From DASRCB01 sp035653295 (GTDB lineage Bacteria > Acidobacteriota > Terriglobia > Bryobacterales > Bryobacteraceae), in the NCBI GenBank assembly GCA_035653295.1, contig DASRCB010000036.1, positions 1-31,095 of the forward strand: 31,095 nt of DNA, written 5' to 3'. Below, piece after piece: positions 1 through 7,776 of the stretch (positions are counted from its first letter, which is position 1; each line of letters opens with the position of its first letter). Both the position numbers and the translations under genes were made by a program. Below the pieces are notes generated by a model that was not told the DNA's origin, did no database searches, and saw only the letters and a program-made list of their open reading frames with translations.

Positions 1-58
1 AACGCTGTGCTCAGTCCCGCCGCTGCAACCAATCCTCACGTGCCACAATGTATGGAAA

Positions 59-841
59 GTGTCATCCCCGCTCAACGTACAGCTCGAGCAATACCAGGGG
101 CCGCTCGACCTGTTGCTGGATCTGATCCGCAAACAGGAAATCAACATCTACGACATCCCGATCGCGCGCATTACCGCCCAGTACCTCGATTACATGCAGC
201 GCGCAATGGAGCTGGATATCGAGCTCAGCTCCGAGTTCGTGTATATGGCGGCCACGCTGATCCACATCAAGTCGCGCCTGCTGTTGCCGCGCGATCCCGA
301 GTTGGACAAAATCGCGCCCGAAGAGGATCCGCGCACCGAACTGGTCCAGCAGTTGCTCGAGCACGAGCGCTTTCGCAACGCCGCCGAAATGCTGCAACAG
401 AAGCGGCTGGTGGAGGAAGCGGTCTGGTCGAACCCGCAGATCAGGCACTTCATCTCCGAGGACGACACGCCCGGCATCGACGCCAGCCTGGTCGATCTGG
501 TTCGCACCTTCCAGCAGGTCCTGGAGCGCGCCAAAAACCGGCCGACGTATGATATCGAGACCGAGTCCGTGAGCGTGCCGGACATGATCCGCTACCTGCG
601 CGAGACGCTGAAGAAGTCGCGCGGCGAATCCATCTCCGCTACCGAGCTGTTCGAACGGCAGCGCAGCCGCCGCGCCATGATCTGCCTGTTCCTCGCCCTC
701 CTCGAGCTGGTGAAGCTGCAGGCCATCGAGCTGACGCAGCCCGACTCTTTCGGCGACATCGGAATCCGCCGCCACCAGAACTTTGCCGAAGCCGTCGGAT
801 CGGAAGAAGCGCTCGCGGCCATCGACCAGGACTACACGTAG
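59..841 (+). CDS. scpA: Segregation and condensation protein A (ScpA)
   Basis: ScpA is the kleisin subunit of the bacterial condensin Smc-ScpA-ScpB, which compacts and segregates the chromosome in the cytoplasm. The 260-residue product begins with the family hallmark YQGPLDLLLDLIRKQEI near residues 12-28, followed by the IKSRLLLP helix near residue 70. Its C-terminal winged-helix part contains FLALLELVKL near residue 210, which contacts the Smc head in known members. Length is normal for the family. The start is a GTG at 59; the nearby ATGs at 48 and 52 are out of frame, so GTG is the best in-frame choice. scpB follows after 26 bases, which supports the call. The upstream 58 bases are too short to assign. 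Confidence 0.96.
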   Translation: MSSPLNVQLEQYQGPLDLLLDLIRKQEINIYDIPIARITAQYLDYMQRAMELDIELSSEFVYMAATLIHIKSRLLLPRDPELDKIAPEEDPRTELVQQLLEHERFRNAAEMLQQKRLVEEAVWSNPQIRHFISEDDTPGIDASLVDLVRTFQQVLERAKNRPTYDIETESVSVPDMIRYLRETLKKSRGESISATELFERQRSRRAMICLFLALLELVKLQAIELTQPDSFGDIGIRRHQNFAEAVGSEEALAAIDQDYT

Positions 842-867
842 CGGCCGGTCTCCATCGCTAAAGGACA

Positions 868-1779
868 ATGGAAGTGATGCCAGCCGAAACTGCCCCCGAA
901 GAGCAGATCGAACAGCCTGCGGCCGCGGCTCCCGAAGCTGCTGCCGAAGAGCAGGTCGAAGAGGCCGCCGCGCCGGCCGAAGAGGTCCCGGCTGAGCAGC
1001 TCCTCATCGTGGCCGAAATGGCGGTCCCCGACGACTCCCGCGCGCAGCTCAAGGCTCTCATCGAGGCCGTCGTCTACATCACCGACGAGCCGCTCACGCT
1101 TCAGCAGATCGCTGCCGCGGCACAGCAGCCGGTGGATCTGGTAAAGGAACTCCTTGACGAGATCCTAGCCGACTACAATCAGCCCGGCCGCGGCCTCACC
1201 ATTCGCGAGCTCGCCGGCGGCTATAAAATGGGCACGCGCCCGGAGCATCACGAAGCCATCCGCACCTTCGTGCGCAACCTCAAGCCGCCGCTCAAGCTGT
1301 CGCTGCCCGCGCTGGAAACCCTGGCCGTCATCGCCTATAAGCAGCCCATCACCGCGCCGGAAATCATGGACATTCGGGGCGTGCAGGGGGCCGGCGTGCT
1401 CAAGACTCTGCTGGACCGCAAGCTCATCGCCACCGCGGGCCGGAAGAACGTCGTCGGCAAACCCATCCTTTATAAAACGACCAGGGAATTCCTGGTCCAG
1501 TTCGGGCTGAAGGACCTGTCCGAGCTGCCCACACTGAAGGAGTTCGAGGAGCTTGGCCGCCTGGCCCTGACCGACTCGGAGCCGCCCGCGGTGGAACCCG
1601 AGCCCCAGCCCGATGGCGATCCCCGGCCCATGGAGCCTCCGGTCGACGAACCAAACGAACCCAGCCCGGAGGACGAACCGAAGGAGCCCGGGCCCGCGCC
1701 GCAGCCTGAAGGCGACCCCGCCCCGGCTGCCGCCCCGGAGCAACTGCGAAACGAAACCAGCGTCGCGGAACCCGAGTAG
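868..1779 (+). CDS. scpB: Segregation and condensation protein B (ScpB)
   Basis: ScpB binds ScpA as a dimer and completes the Smc condensin complex. The winged-helix core lies at about residues 60-210, with ALIEAVVYITDEPL near residue 63 and the conserved ETLAVIAYKQPIT followed by DIRGV near residues 150-175. Unusually, the core is flanked by long low-complexity tails: an Ala/Glu-rich N-terminus of about 55 residues and a Pro/Glu-rich C-terminus of about 85 residues. The 303-residue length therefore exceeds that of a typical ScpB, which is about 200. The start at 868 has AAAGGA only two bases upstream; the in-frame ATG at 877 has better spacing and could be the real start. rluB follows after 5 bases, so the three genes are probably cotranscribed. 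Confidence 0.95.
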   Translation: MEVMPAETAPEEQIEQPAAAAPEAAAEEQVEEAAAPAEEVPAEQLLIVAEMAVPDDSRAQLKALIEAVVYITDEPLTLQQIAAAAQQPVDLVKELLDEILADYNQPGRGLTIRELAGGYKMGTRPEHHEAIRTFVRNLKPPLKLSLPALETLAVIAYKQPITAPEIMDIRGVQGAGVLKTLLDRKLIATAGRKNVVGKPILYKTTREFLVQFGLKDLSELPTLKEFEELGRLALTDSEPPAVEPEPQPDGDPRPMEPPVDEPNEPSPEDEPKEPGPAPQPEGDPAPAAAPEQLRNETSVAEPE

Positions 1780-1784
1780 CAGCA

Positions 1785-2567
1785 ATGGCTTCCGAGCGTT
1801 TACAGAAGATCCTGGCGCACGCCGGGATCGCCAGCCGCCGCCACGCCGAGCAGCTGATCGTCACCGGGCGGGTGCGGGTCAATGGGCGCGTGGTCACCGA
1901 GCTCGGGACGAAAGCCGACCCCGAGGTCGATCACATCAAGGTGGACAGTAAGCGCATCGGCGGACCCGAGCGGCACGTCTATCTGGCGATGAACAAGCCG
2001 CGGGGCGTGGTTACCACGGCGAGCGATCCGGAAGGCCGCCAAACCGTCATCGATCTGCTCAAGGGCGTGAAGCAGCGCGTGTATCCGGTCGGCCGCCTCG
2101 ATTACGCCAGCGAAGGCCTGCTGCTGCTCACCAACGACGGCGAGTTCGCGAATCGGATCACTTCCGCCAAGAACGAGATCCCCAAGATCTACCTCGCCAA
2201 GGTAAACGGCCGGCTCACGCCGCAGCAGGAAGACGAGTTTCGCGCGGGCATCATGCTGGGGGGCCGCCGCACCGCCCCCGCCGGACTGCGGCATGTGCGC
2301 CAGAGCGACGCGCCGTGGTACGAAATCCGCCTGATCGAGGGACGGCAGAATCAGATTCGGCTGATGTTCAATCACTTCGGCCGGCTCGTCGAGAAGCTGA
2401 AACGGGTGAAGATCGGGTTTCTCGAGCTGGGCCCGCTGAAGCCCGGCGAGTTTCGCCGCCTCACCCCGGCCGAAGTGGAGCGTTTCCAGAAATTACATGA
2501 GCAACAACGGAATACCGGAACTACTGAAAAAAAGCCGCACGATCGCCGTAGTCGGGTTGTCGAATAG
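1785..2567 (+). CDS. rluB: RluB/RsuA-family 23S/16S rRNA pseudouridine synthase
   Basis: This enzyme isomerises a specific uridine in rRNA to pseudouridine. An N-terminal S4 RNA-binding domain occupies residues 1-60 (LQKILAHAGIASRRHAEQLI). The RsuA-type catalytic domain follows, with the motif GRLDYASEGLLLLTNDG at 103-119; D106 is the expected catalytic aspartate. The later segment GRQNQIRLMF matches the conserved RQ-IR-M of the family. Which uridine is modified cannot be read from sequence, so the RluB label is by family resemblance and by the scpA-scpB context, where such genes are common. The last 23 codons run into the next gene, a 71-base overlap, giving a charged tail after the usual end near PAEVERF. 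Confidence 0.93.
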   Translation: MASERLQKILAHAGIASRRHAEQLIVTGRVRVNGRVVTELGTKADPEVDHIKVDSKRIGGPERHVYLAMNKPRGVVTTASDPEGRQTVIDLLKGVKQRVYPVGRLDYASEGLLLLTNDGEFANRITSAKNEIPKIYLAKVNGRLTPQQEDEFRAGIMLGGRRTAPAGLRHVRQSDAPWYEIRLIEGRQNQIRLMFNHFGRLVEKLKRVKIGFLELGPLKPGEFRRLTPAEVERFQKLHEQQRNTGTTEKKPHDRRSRVVE

Positions 2568-2892
2568 CCGTATCCGGCCCGCGTACGGCGTGTCCGAATA
2601 CATGCAGCACGCCGGCTATCGGATCATCCCCGTCAATCCGAAGATCGAAGACGCGCTGGGGGAAAAGGCCTACAAAACGCTGGAGGAGATCCCCGACAAG
2701 GTGGATATCGTCAACATCTTCCGCCGCTCGGAGTTCGTCCCGCCGATCGTGGAGTCAGCCATCCGCATCGGCGCGGCGGCGGTGTGGATGCAGGAGGGCG
2801 TCATCAATGAAGACGCCGCGCAGCGGGCCCGTGAAGCCGGCCTTTTCGTGGTGATGGACCGCTGCATCCTGAAAGAACACCGCCGCCTGTAG
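2497..2892 (+). CDS. CoA-binding (YccU-like) protein
   Basis: A small cytoplasmic Rossmann-fold protein of the CoA_binding family, 131 residues, full length. The N-terminal strand and glycine turn read TIAVVGLSNSRIRPAYGV, followed by GYRIIPVNP and VDIVNIFRRSEFVP. The C-terminal AVWMQEGV and VVMDRCI are also typical of the YccU group. The substrate and exact role of this group are not established. The start codon lies inside rluB in another frame, yet the protein begins exactly where family members begin, so the 71-base overlap seems real rather than a misplaced start. It is the last gene of the scpA operon and converges with the next gene, whose stop codon abuts its own. Confidence 0.9.
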   Translation: MSNNGIPELLKKSRTIAVVGLSNSRIRPAYGVSEYMQHAGYRIIPVNPKIEDALGEKAYKTLEEIPDKVDIVNIFRRSEFVPPIVESAIRIGAAAVWMQEGVINEDAAQRAREAGLFVVMDRCILKEHRRL

Positions 2893-3768
2893 TCAGCGCC
2901 CGCTGGCTGGCTTGTTCATGTCTTTCGGCGCGGCGGGTTTCGGAGCCGCGCTGCGCATGGGCTTCGGCGTCCAGAAGTCCGGGTCCATGGCCACGAATTC
3001 CTTCGACATGTAGCTCAGCTTCGGATTGAAGCGCAGAAGAATATTGTCCTCGCTGGCCATGGAATCGCTCACCAGCTTCGCGAATTTCTCGCGATCTTCA
3101 CCCATGGCCTCCTGCCGCGCCTTCTGGCCGGCCATGTCCGCATCCAGCGACGCCAGCGACTCGAGACCGCGGAACAGCAGATACGTGCCCACCCGATCGC
3201 CGCTGACCACCTGATATGTAACTACCGGCCGTTCGCCGTTCGCCTTGCCCTCGGCCGCGATGGCGATCTTCGCCGCTTCTGTGAACTCGCCCGCATGGCC
3301 GAGCCGCACATGAATGATGGTGATATCGAACATGCGCATCTTGGGGAGGTTGTTCGCCGATTCGAGCTTATAGCTGAGGTCCGGGCGGAGCACCGCATAC
3401 ATCTCGCGCGAGTCGGACAACAGCTCGCCATCCTGCGCCGCGAGCATCGACAGGTCCGATTCAAGGCCCGGCGTTTTTTCGATGAACTTCATCGTCTTGT
3501 CCACTTCGGCGAACGATTCGTGCGGCTCGAAAACCCAGAACTGCTGCGGGCCGGTCATCGATTCAGCCGCCAGTTGCTGGCCTGGGAACCTGACCTTCAT
3601 CATCTTCTGCGTGAACGCGGCTTCCGATTTTTCATGTGCCAACGTGCGGCCCTGCTTCACGTCTTCGCGGAAGATATGCAGCACTGCGGGCGGGTGCATG
3701 GGAGCCTGATACTGCGCCATGGTGAGCGCGATCGTAATGGGGGCAACAAAGAGAAGGAGTCTGTTCAT
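2893..3768 (-). CDS. Secreted protein with two tandem alpha/beta-barrel-like repeats
   Basis: A 291-residue protein with an N-terminal signal peptide (MNRLLLFVAPITIALTMAQ). I do not recognise a named family. Two internal segments look homologous: residues 29-134 and 147-254. Each starts with a beta strand (VLHIF and ITIIHVRLG), contains a phenylalanine-rich strand before an E-S helix (WVFEPHESFAEVD and YLLFRGLESLASLD), and ends with LRPDLSYK or FNPKLSYM. The pattern resembles duplicated dimeric alpha/beta-barrel (NIPSNAP/monooxygenase-like) modules, but that is an inference. The C-terminus is Pro/Lys/Ala rich. The open frame extends to 4020, but the start at 3768 is preferred because it provides the signal peptide, has GAGGAAA upstream, and avoids overlapping the divergent gene at 3826. 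Confidence 0.8.
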   Translation of the reverse strand: MNRLLLFVAPITIALTMAQYQAPMHPPAVLHIFREDVKQGRTLAHEKSEAAFTQKMMKVRFPGQQLAAESMTGPQQFWVFEPHESFAEVDKTMKFIEKTPGLESDLSMLAAQDGELLSDSREMYAVLRPDLSYKLESANNLPKMRMFDITIIHVRLGHAGEFTEAAKIAIAAEGKANGERPVVTYQVVSGDRVGTYLLFRGLESLASLDADMAGQKARQEAMGEDREKFAKLVSDSMASEDNILLRFNPKLSYMSKEFVAMDPDFWTPKPMRSAAPKPAAPKDMNKPASGR

Positions 3769-3786
3769 GGTTTCCTCGCGGCTAGT

Positions 3787-3819
3787 ACGATACGCCATTC
3801 TCCGGCGGATTGCTATCCT
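3787..3819. promoter_or_regulatory. Back-to-back divergent -10 elements
   Basis: In the 57 bases between two divergent start codons there are two TANNNT elements facing apart. TATCGT lies on the minus strand at 3792-3787, about 18 bases before the secreted-protein start. TATCCT lies on the plus strand at 3814-3819, six bases before the GTG of the Rsm22-like gene. No convincing -35 boxes are visible. If both are used, the two polymerases would compete for the same stretch. This is based on motif reading only. Confidence 0.4.
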
Positions 3820-3825
3820 TTTCGA

Positions 3826-4782
3826 GTGCAATTCCCGGCTGATGTCGCGAGCGCGGTGGAAGACGCGGCCTCGGCGTTTCCATTCCGCGATCTGGCGCGC
3901 GCGGCGGCGGGCATTTCCGAACGCTATCGCGGCGATCGCCCGCGGACCGGGCGGCTCACGCCTCTCGAATGCGCGGCGTGGGCAGCCGTCCGGATGCCGG
4001 CGACGTTTGCCGCGACGCATGCCGTTATCAGCGAGTTGCTGCGCCGCGCACCAGAGGTGCGCATCGAGTCCGTGCTCGACCTCGGCGCGGGAACGGGGGC
4101 CGGAGTGCGTGCGGCCTCGGAGCTCCTGCCGCTCGGGTATGCGACGGCCATGGAGCAGGATGCGGCGCTGCGAGCGCTCGGCGCACGGCTGGCCTCAGGC
4201 GCGCGCTGGCTGGAGCGCGACATCCGCATCGGTCCGCCGTTTCCGGTTCACGATCTGGTGCTGCTCGGATGGGTTGCGGGTGAACTCGATTCGCCTGCCC
4301 GCGAGCACGTGCTGGACCGGGCCTGGCAGGCCGCCCAGCGGGCGCTCATCATTATCGAGCCCGGAACGACACGAGGTTTCGAAATTGTCCGCTCGGCGCG
4401 CCGGCAGTTACTCGCCGCCGGCGCCTTTCTGGCCGCTCCGTGTCCGGCCGCTGACGAATGCGCCGCGCCCGATGGCGAATGGTGCCATTTCGCCGCCCGA
4501 GTGGAACGCAGCGCGCTGCATCGCCGGCTCAAAGCGGGCGAGCTGAGCTATGAAGACGAGAAGTACTGTTACCTGATTGCAACGCGCGCTCCGGCGGCGC
4601 GCGCCGAACAGCGCGTGGTGCGTCATCCGCGTCACGAGCCCGGCCTGATTCGCCTCCAGCTGTGCAATGGCGATGTCTGGCAGACGCATGAAATCCGTAA
4701 ACGAGACAAAATTCGCTTTCGCCGCGCGCGGAAGGCGCAATGGGGAGATGAATGGGTCGAAAATCAAGAATCTCGGATATAA
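3826..4782 (+). CDS. Rsm22/METTL17-type ribosomal small-subunit methyltransferase-like protein
   Basis: Rsm22 proteins act on or assemble the ribosomal small subunit and carry a SAM-type fold. The 318-residue product has a motif I (LDLGAGTGAG) at residues 84-93, an IIIEPG strand near 176, and the diagnostic GEWCHFAARVERSALHRRLK block near 217. The YEDEKYCYL segment at 242-250 is also typical. Cysteines 206, 212, 220 and 280 follow CX5CX7CX59C, which fits the [4Fe-4S] ligand pattern reported for mitochondrial METTL17. The start is the GTG at 3826, which yields the usual N-terminus FPADVASAV. There is no Shine-Dalgarno sequence, but TATCCT lies six bases upstream. Whether this protein methylates or is a structural assembly factor is open. 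Confidence 0.88.
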   Translation: MQFPADVASAVEDAASAFPFRDLARAAAGISERYRGDRPRTGRLTPLECAAWAAVRMPATFAATHAVISELLRRAPEVRIESVLDLGAGTGAGVRAASELLPLGYATAMEQDAALRALGARLASGARWLERDIRIGPPFPVHDLVLLGWVAGELDSPAREHVLDRAWQAAQRALIIIEPGTTRGFEIVRSARRQLLAAGAFLAAPCPAADECAAPDGEWCHFAARVERSALHRRLKAGELSYEDEKYCYLIATRAPAARAEQRVVRHPRHEPGLIRLQLCNGDVWQTHEIRKRDKIRFRRARKAQWGDEWVENQESRI

Positions 4783-4783
4783 T
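4757..4783 (+). promoter_or_regulatory. Sigma-70-like promoter overlapping the upstream stop codon
   Basis: A perfect TATAAT lies at 4778-4783, covering the TAA stop of the Rsm22-like gene. A weak -35 (TCGAAA, 4757-4762) lies 15 bases upstream, which is short. Transcription would start near 4790 and give a leader of about 20 bases with GGAG four bases before the ATG at 4810. This suggests that the small secreted protein has its own transcript. Confidence 0.5.
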
Positions 4784-4809
4784 GTGGCCACAGGTTCCCT
4801 CGGAGACAC

Positions 4810-5265
4810 ATGCGCGGCAGAATTCTGCTGTTTTTTGCCACAGTTTCGTTGCTTCTTGCAGCGGACCCCAACTTTACCGGTGAATGGAAGCTGAATCCGG
4901 CCCGCAGCGGCCGAAATAATCTGCCGGAGCCCGCTGCGGCTTCGCTGACCATCGAGCATCACGGCAACACCATAAAGTGCTCCACCGGTTCGGACCATGC
5001 CGCCGCGCCCGCCGCGGCATTCAGCTTCACGACCGATCGTAAGGAATCGCGCTACAGGATCGGCGAGAGCTCGCGCAGCACCATCGTGAAGTGGGAAGGC
5101 GATGTGCTGATCATCAATACCATCGTGAACGGCCGCGGGCCGAGCTATACGGTCATGGATCGCTGGAAGCTGTCCCGCGATGGCCGCACCCTGAAGATCG
5201 AGCGCACGGTCGAGAGCGTAAACGGCGAGGCCGAAGGCAATCTCGTTTACGATCGCGTGGATTAG
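4810..5265 (+). CDS. Small secreted protein of unknown function
   Basis: A 151-residue protein with a clear signal peptide (MRGRILLFFATVSLLLAAD). The mature part opens with PNFTGEWKLNPARSG, a pattern widely seen in acidobacterial exported proteins of lipocalin-like, all-beta appearance. It then has alternating short strands such as SYTVMDRWKLSRDGRTLKIE. I know of no assigned function. It has one cysteine and no lipobox. Its TAG stop overlaps the TAA stop of the convergent acyltransferase gene within the four bases TTAG at 5262-5265. A strong -10 element sits just upstream. Confidence 0.82.
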   Translation: MRGRILLFFATVSLLLAADPNFTGEWKLNPARSGRNNLPEPAAASLTIEHHGNTIKCSTGSDHAAAPAAAFSFTTDRKESRYRIGESSRSTIVKWEGDVLIINTIVNGRGPSYTVMDRWKLSRDGRTLKIERTVESVNGEAEGNLVYDRVD

Positions 5266-7643
5266 AGCGCTCGGACGGCCGCTTCAACCCGGCGCGCCAA
5301 GCCAGCGTAGTCATCGCCCTCCAGACGCAGCGGGTCACCGAATGCGATCCGCACGCGCCCTGGTTTCGCCATGTGCCATGTCTTATGCAGCACATGGTCT
5401 AATCCTTCGATCCGCACCGGAATGACGGGCAGATCCAGCCGAGATGCCAGCATTCCGACGCCAGGCTGGAACGGTTTGATCTCGCCGGCATCGGTCATGA
5501 TGCCTTCCGGGAAAATCACGATACACCAGCCTTCGGCGGCGAGCCCGGCCATGTAGCGCATGGTCTCGACGGCTCCGGCCTCGCGCTGCGGGATCGGGAA
5601 GCAGTTAAAGAACAGAGCCGAGAGCCAGTAGTTCAGGCTGTTCGTGAACCACTCCAGCCAGCCGTGCCGCCGCGGATGAAAGTGCGCGTCGAAGAACTCG
5701 CGGCGCATCGCCGGGGCGACGCGGTAGCGCCAGGGGCGGCGCAGGGCGGCCATAAGCACGGGCACGTCCATGTACGACTGATGGTTCGGCGCGAAGATCA
5801 CCGGCGGTTCAATGCGCCCCAGCTTCTCCCGGCCTTCCACGCGAATGTGGGCAAACAGGCGCGTCAGGGGAAGAAGCCAGAGCGGCAGCGCGACACGGCG
5901 GATCGCGCGCGCCCACCACGAGCGGTTCCAGGACGGGAAGGTGACGGGCGGCGCAGCCGCGGTGGTGCTCTGCCGCAGTTCGCCCACGGTCTTGGCTTTC
6001 GCAAGCGCGGCTTCGTCAGTGTTGGTGGCCACCATGAGCTCTACGCGCTCCAGTGAGCTGAGCGCGTCCACTGGCGTGTCCGCGGCATAGCGGCCGTTAG
6101 CGCGCTTCGGAGGAGGCGGGGCGCCCGCGGCGATTTCGCGCCGCTTCAGTTTGCGCGTGCCTTCAGTGCGCGGGAACTCGTCGTAGGGCCACACCGAGGC
6201 CGAGCGGATCTTCTGATGATCGGCAAGCTGCGCGTTCGCCTGGCGAACGATCTCGTCCTTATCGGCGCCGTGCTCGAGAATTAGGACCGCGTGGACGCGA
6301 TCGGTCCCCACCACCGCCGAATCGCGCACCCCGGGAAGGCGGTCAAGCACACGCTCCACGTCTTCAGGGAAGACGTTCAATCCCTCGGGCGTGACGATCA
6401 TCTCTTTCAGCCGGCCGAGTATCGTCAGCCGTCCGTGGTCGTCCAGGGTTCCGATGTCGCCGGTGTGAAACCAGCCCTCGTCGTCGAACGCCCTGGCTGT
6501 TTCTTCCGCGGCGTTGTAGTAGCCGCGGGTGACGTTCTCGCCGCGCACCAGGATTTCGCCGCCCTCGCCGATTTTCACCTGAACTCCGGCGATGGGCGCG
6601 CCGACGCTGCCCTCGCGCGTGTGAAAAGGATGATTCAGCGTGACGATGGGCGCCGTCTCCGTGAGGCCGTAACCCTGAATGACGACATAGCCCAGGGCTT
6701 TCCAGAACGCCTCCAGATCGGGCGGCAGCGGCGCCGCGCCGACAATGAAGGCCCAGAACTTCCAGCCGAACATGCGATGCACCCGGCGGTATCGCCACCA
6801 GCGCCGGTACCAGGCGCCGCGCGGCTGGGGGGGACTGTCGCGCAGGGCAGGGAAGGTGTTCAGCACATGTTCGCGCAGCACCTCCAGAATCATGGGGACG
6901 GAGACGAGCACGGAAACGCGGCGGGAGTGAATTTGACGCGTGATCTCGACCGGGCTGTACCCGCGCATGAAGACGACCAGGCCCGGCAACATCGGCGGAA
7001 TGAAGGTGGCCATGGCCTGCCCGAACATATGGCTGAGCGGCAGCAGGTTCAGGAAGCGAATGGGGTGAAAGGGCCGGCCCCAGCGGCGGTATTTGCGCAC
7101 CTCCGTCTCCACCGGAACGATATTGGCCAGCACGTTCGCGTGCGTAATGATCACGCCTTTCGGCTCCGCCGTGGCGCCGGAAGTGAAGATGATCTCCGCC
7201 GTGTCGCCGCGGGTTACGTGCGCGGCGCTCACCCGCGGGCCGCCGGCGGTCAGCGAGGACAGCGGCCACACGGCGATCTGTGCAGGTAACTGCGCGGGTG
7301 TTACTACTTCGGCGCCGATGAGGAGCACGCGCCCATTCACGATGCCGGCAACGCGTGTAACAAAATCGCCCGCCGACCGGTAATCGATCGGCACTACAAC
7401 GACGCCCGCCAGCAGACAGCCCCAGAACGCGGCAATCCACTCCGGGCGATTCTCGCCGTAGAACAGGACCTTCTCACCCTGCTTCACGTTCGCTTCATGC
7501 AGCCGCGCCGCGAAGGCGTGCGCCATTCGACTTACTTCGTCATAGCTTCGCGTGTAACTTCGGAGCCCGTCGTCGTAAACGAGGAATGTCTCACGCAAAT
7601 CCGCGAAGTCGCTGAAGAAATCGAGGAGCGTGTCGCGCGCCAT
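5262..7643 (-). CDS. AMP-forming acyl ligase / carrier-like / PlsC acyltransferase fusion
   Basis: A 793-residue three-part enzyme. Residues 1-505 form an ANL-family adenylating domain: P-loop IIFTSGATAEPKG (151-163), YGLTET (325-330), HTGD (393-396) and a C-terminal lysine near K498 in the RTEGTRKLKRRE segment. Residues 520-560 (VDALSSLERVEL) resemble an acyl-carrier domain with a serine at the phosphopantetheine position. Residues 570-793 are a PlsC/LPLAT domain with NHQSYMD (H621, D626) and FPEG (711-714). The order suggests fatty-acid activation, possible loading on the internal carrier, and transfer to a lysophospholipid, similar in logic to Aas. The start at 7643 (MARDTLLDFF) is preferred over upstream in-frame ATGs because family N-termini begin there. 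Hydrophobic stretches suggest membrane association. Confidence 0.9.
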   Translation of the reverse strand: MARDTLLDFFSDFADLRETFLVYDDGLRSYTRSYDEVSRMAHAFAARLHEANVKQGEKVLFYGENRPEWIAAFWGCLLAGVVVVPIDYRSAGDFVTRVAGIVNGRVLLIGAEVVTPAQLPAQIAVWPLSSLTAGGPRVSAAHVTRGDTAEIIFTSGATAEPKGVIITHANVLANIVPVETEVRKYRRWGRPFHPIRFLNLLPLSHMFGQAMATFIPPMLPGLVVFMRGYSPVEITRQIHSRRVSVLVSVPMILEVLREHVLNTFPALRDSPPQPRGAWYRRWWRYRRVHRMFGWKFWAFIVGAAPLPPDLEAFWKALGYVVIQGYGLTETAPIVTLNHPFHTREGSVGAPIAGVQVKIGEGGEILVRGENVTRGYYNAAEETARAFDDEGWFHTGDIGTLDDHGRLTILGRLKEMIVTPEGLNVFPEDVERVLDRLPGVRDSAVVGTDRVHAVLILEHGADKDEIVRQANAQLADHQKIRSASVWPYDEFPRTEGTRKLKRREIAAGAPPPPKRANGRYAADTPVDALSSLERVELMVATNTDEAALAKAKTVGELRQSTTAAAPPVTFPSWNRSWWARAIRRVALPLWLLPLTRLFAHIRVEGREKLGRIEPPVIFAPNHQSYMDVPVLMAALRRPWRYRVAPAMRREFFDAHFHPRRHGWLEWFTNSLNYWLSALFFNCFPIPQREAGAVETMRYMAGLAAEGWCIVIFPEGIMTDAGEIKPFQPGVGMLASRLDLPVIPVRIEGLDHVLHKTWHMAKPGRVRIAFGDPLRLEGDDYAGLARRVEAAVRAL

Positions 7644-7760
7644 TGACTTCATCGTCACATGAAGCTCTGATACGCATCGCTCGGCGGGCGCGTCCAACCA
7701 GCGAATCATCAAACTCGACGCGGCTGGGGTGAGTTCTCCCGCCGCATCACGGTTACATAA

Positions 7761-7767
7761 AAGGAGG
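7761..7767 (+). promoter_or_regulatory. Strong Shine-Dalgarno site for Hsp20
   Basis: AAGGAGG lies nine bases before the ATG at 7777. It decides the start: an upstream in-frame start at 7729 would put this site inside the coding region. Confidence 0.8.
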
Positions 7768-7776
7768 ATCGATTCA

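Noticed and set aside
62..868. 268-codon open frame on the minus strand opposite scpA
   Set aside because: No family features; scpA on the plus strand is unambiguous.
3769..4020. N-terminal extension of the secreted repeat protein
   Set aside because: It would bury the signal peptide internally and overlap the divergent Rsm22-like gene.
6364..7440. 358-codon minus-strand open frame inside the acyl ligase gene
   Set aside because: Arg-rich out-of-frame reading of the adenylating domain, with no motifs.
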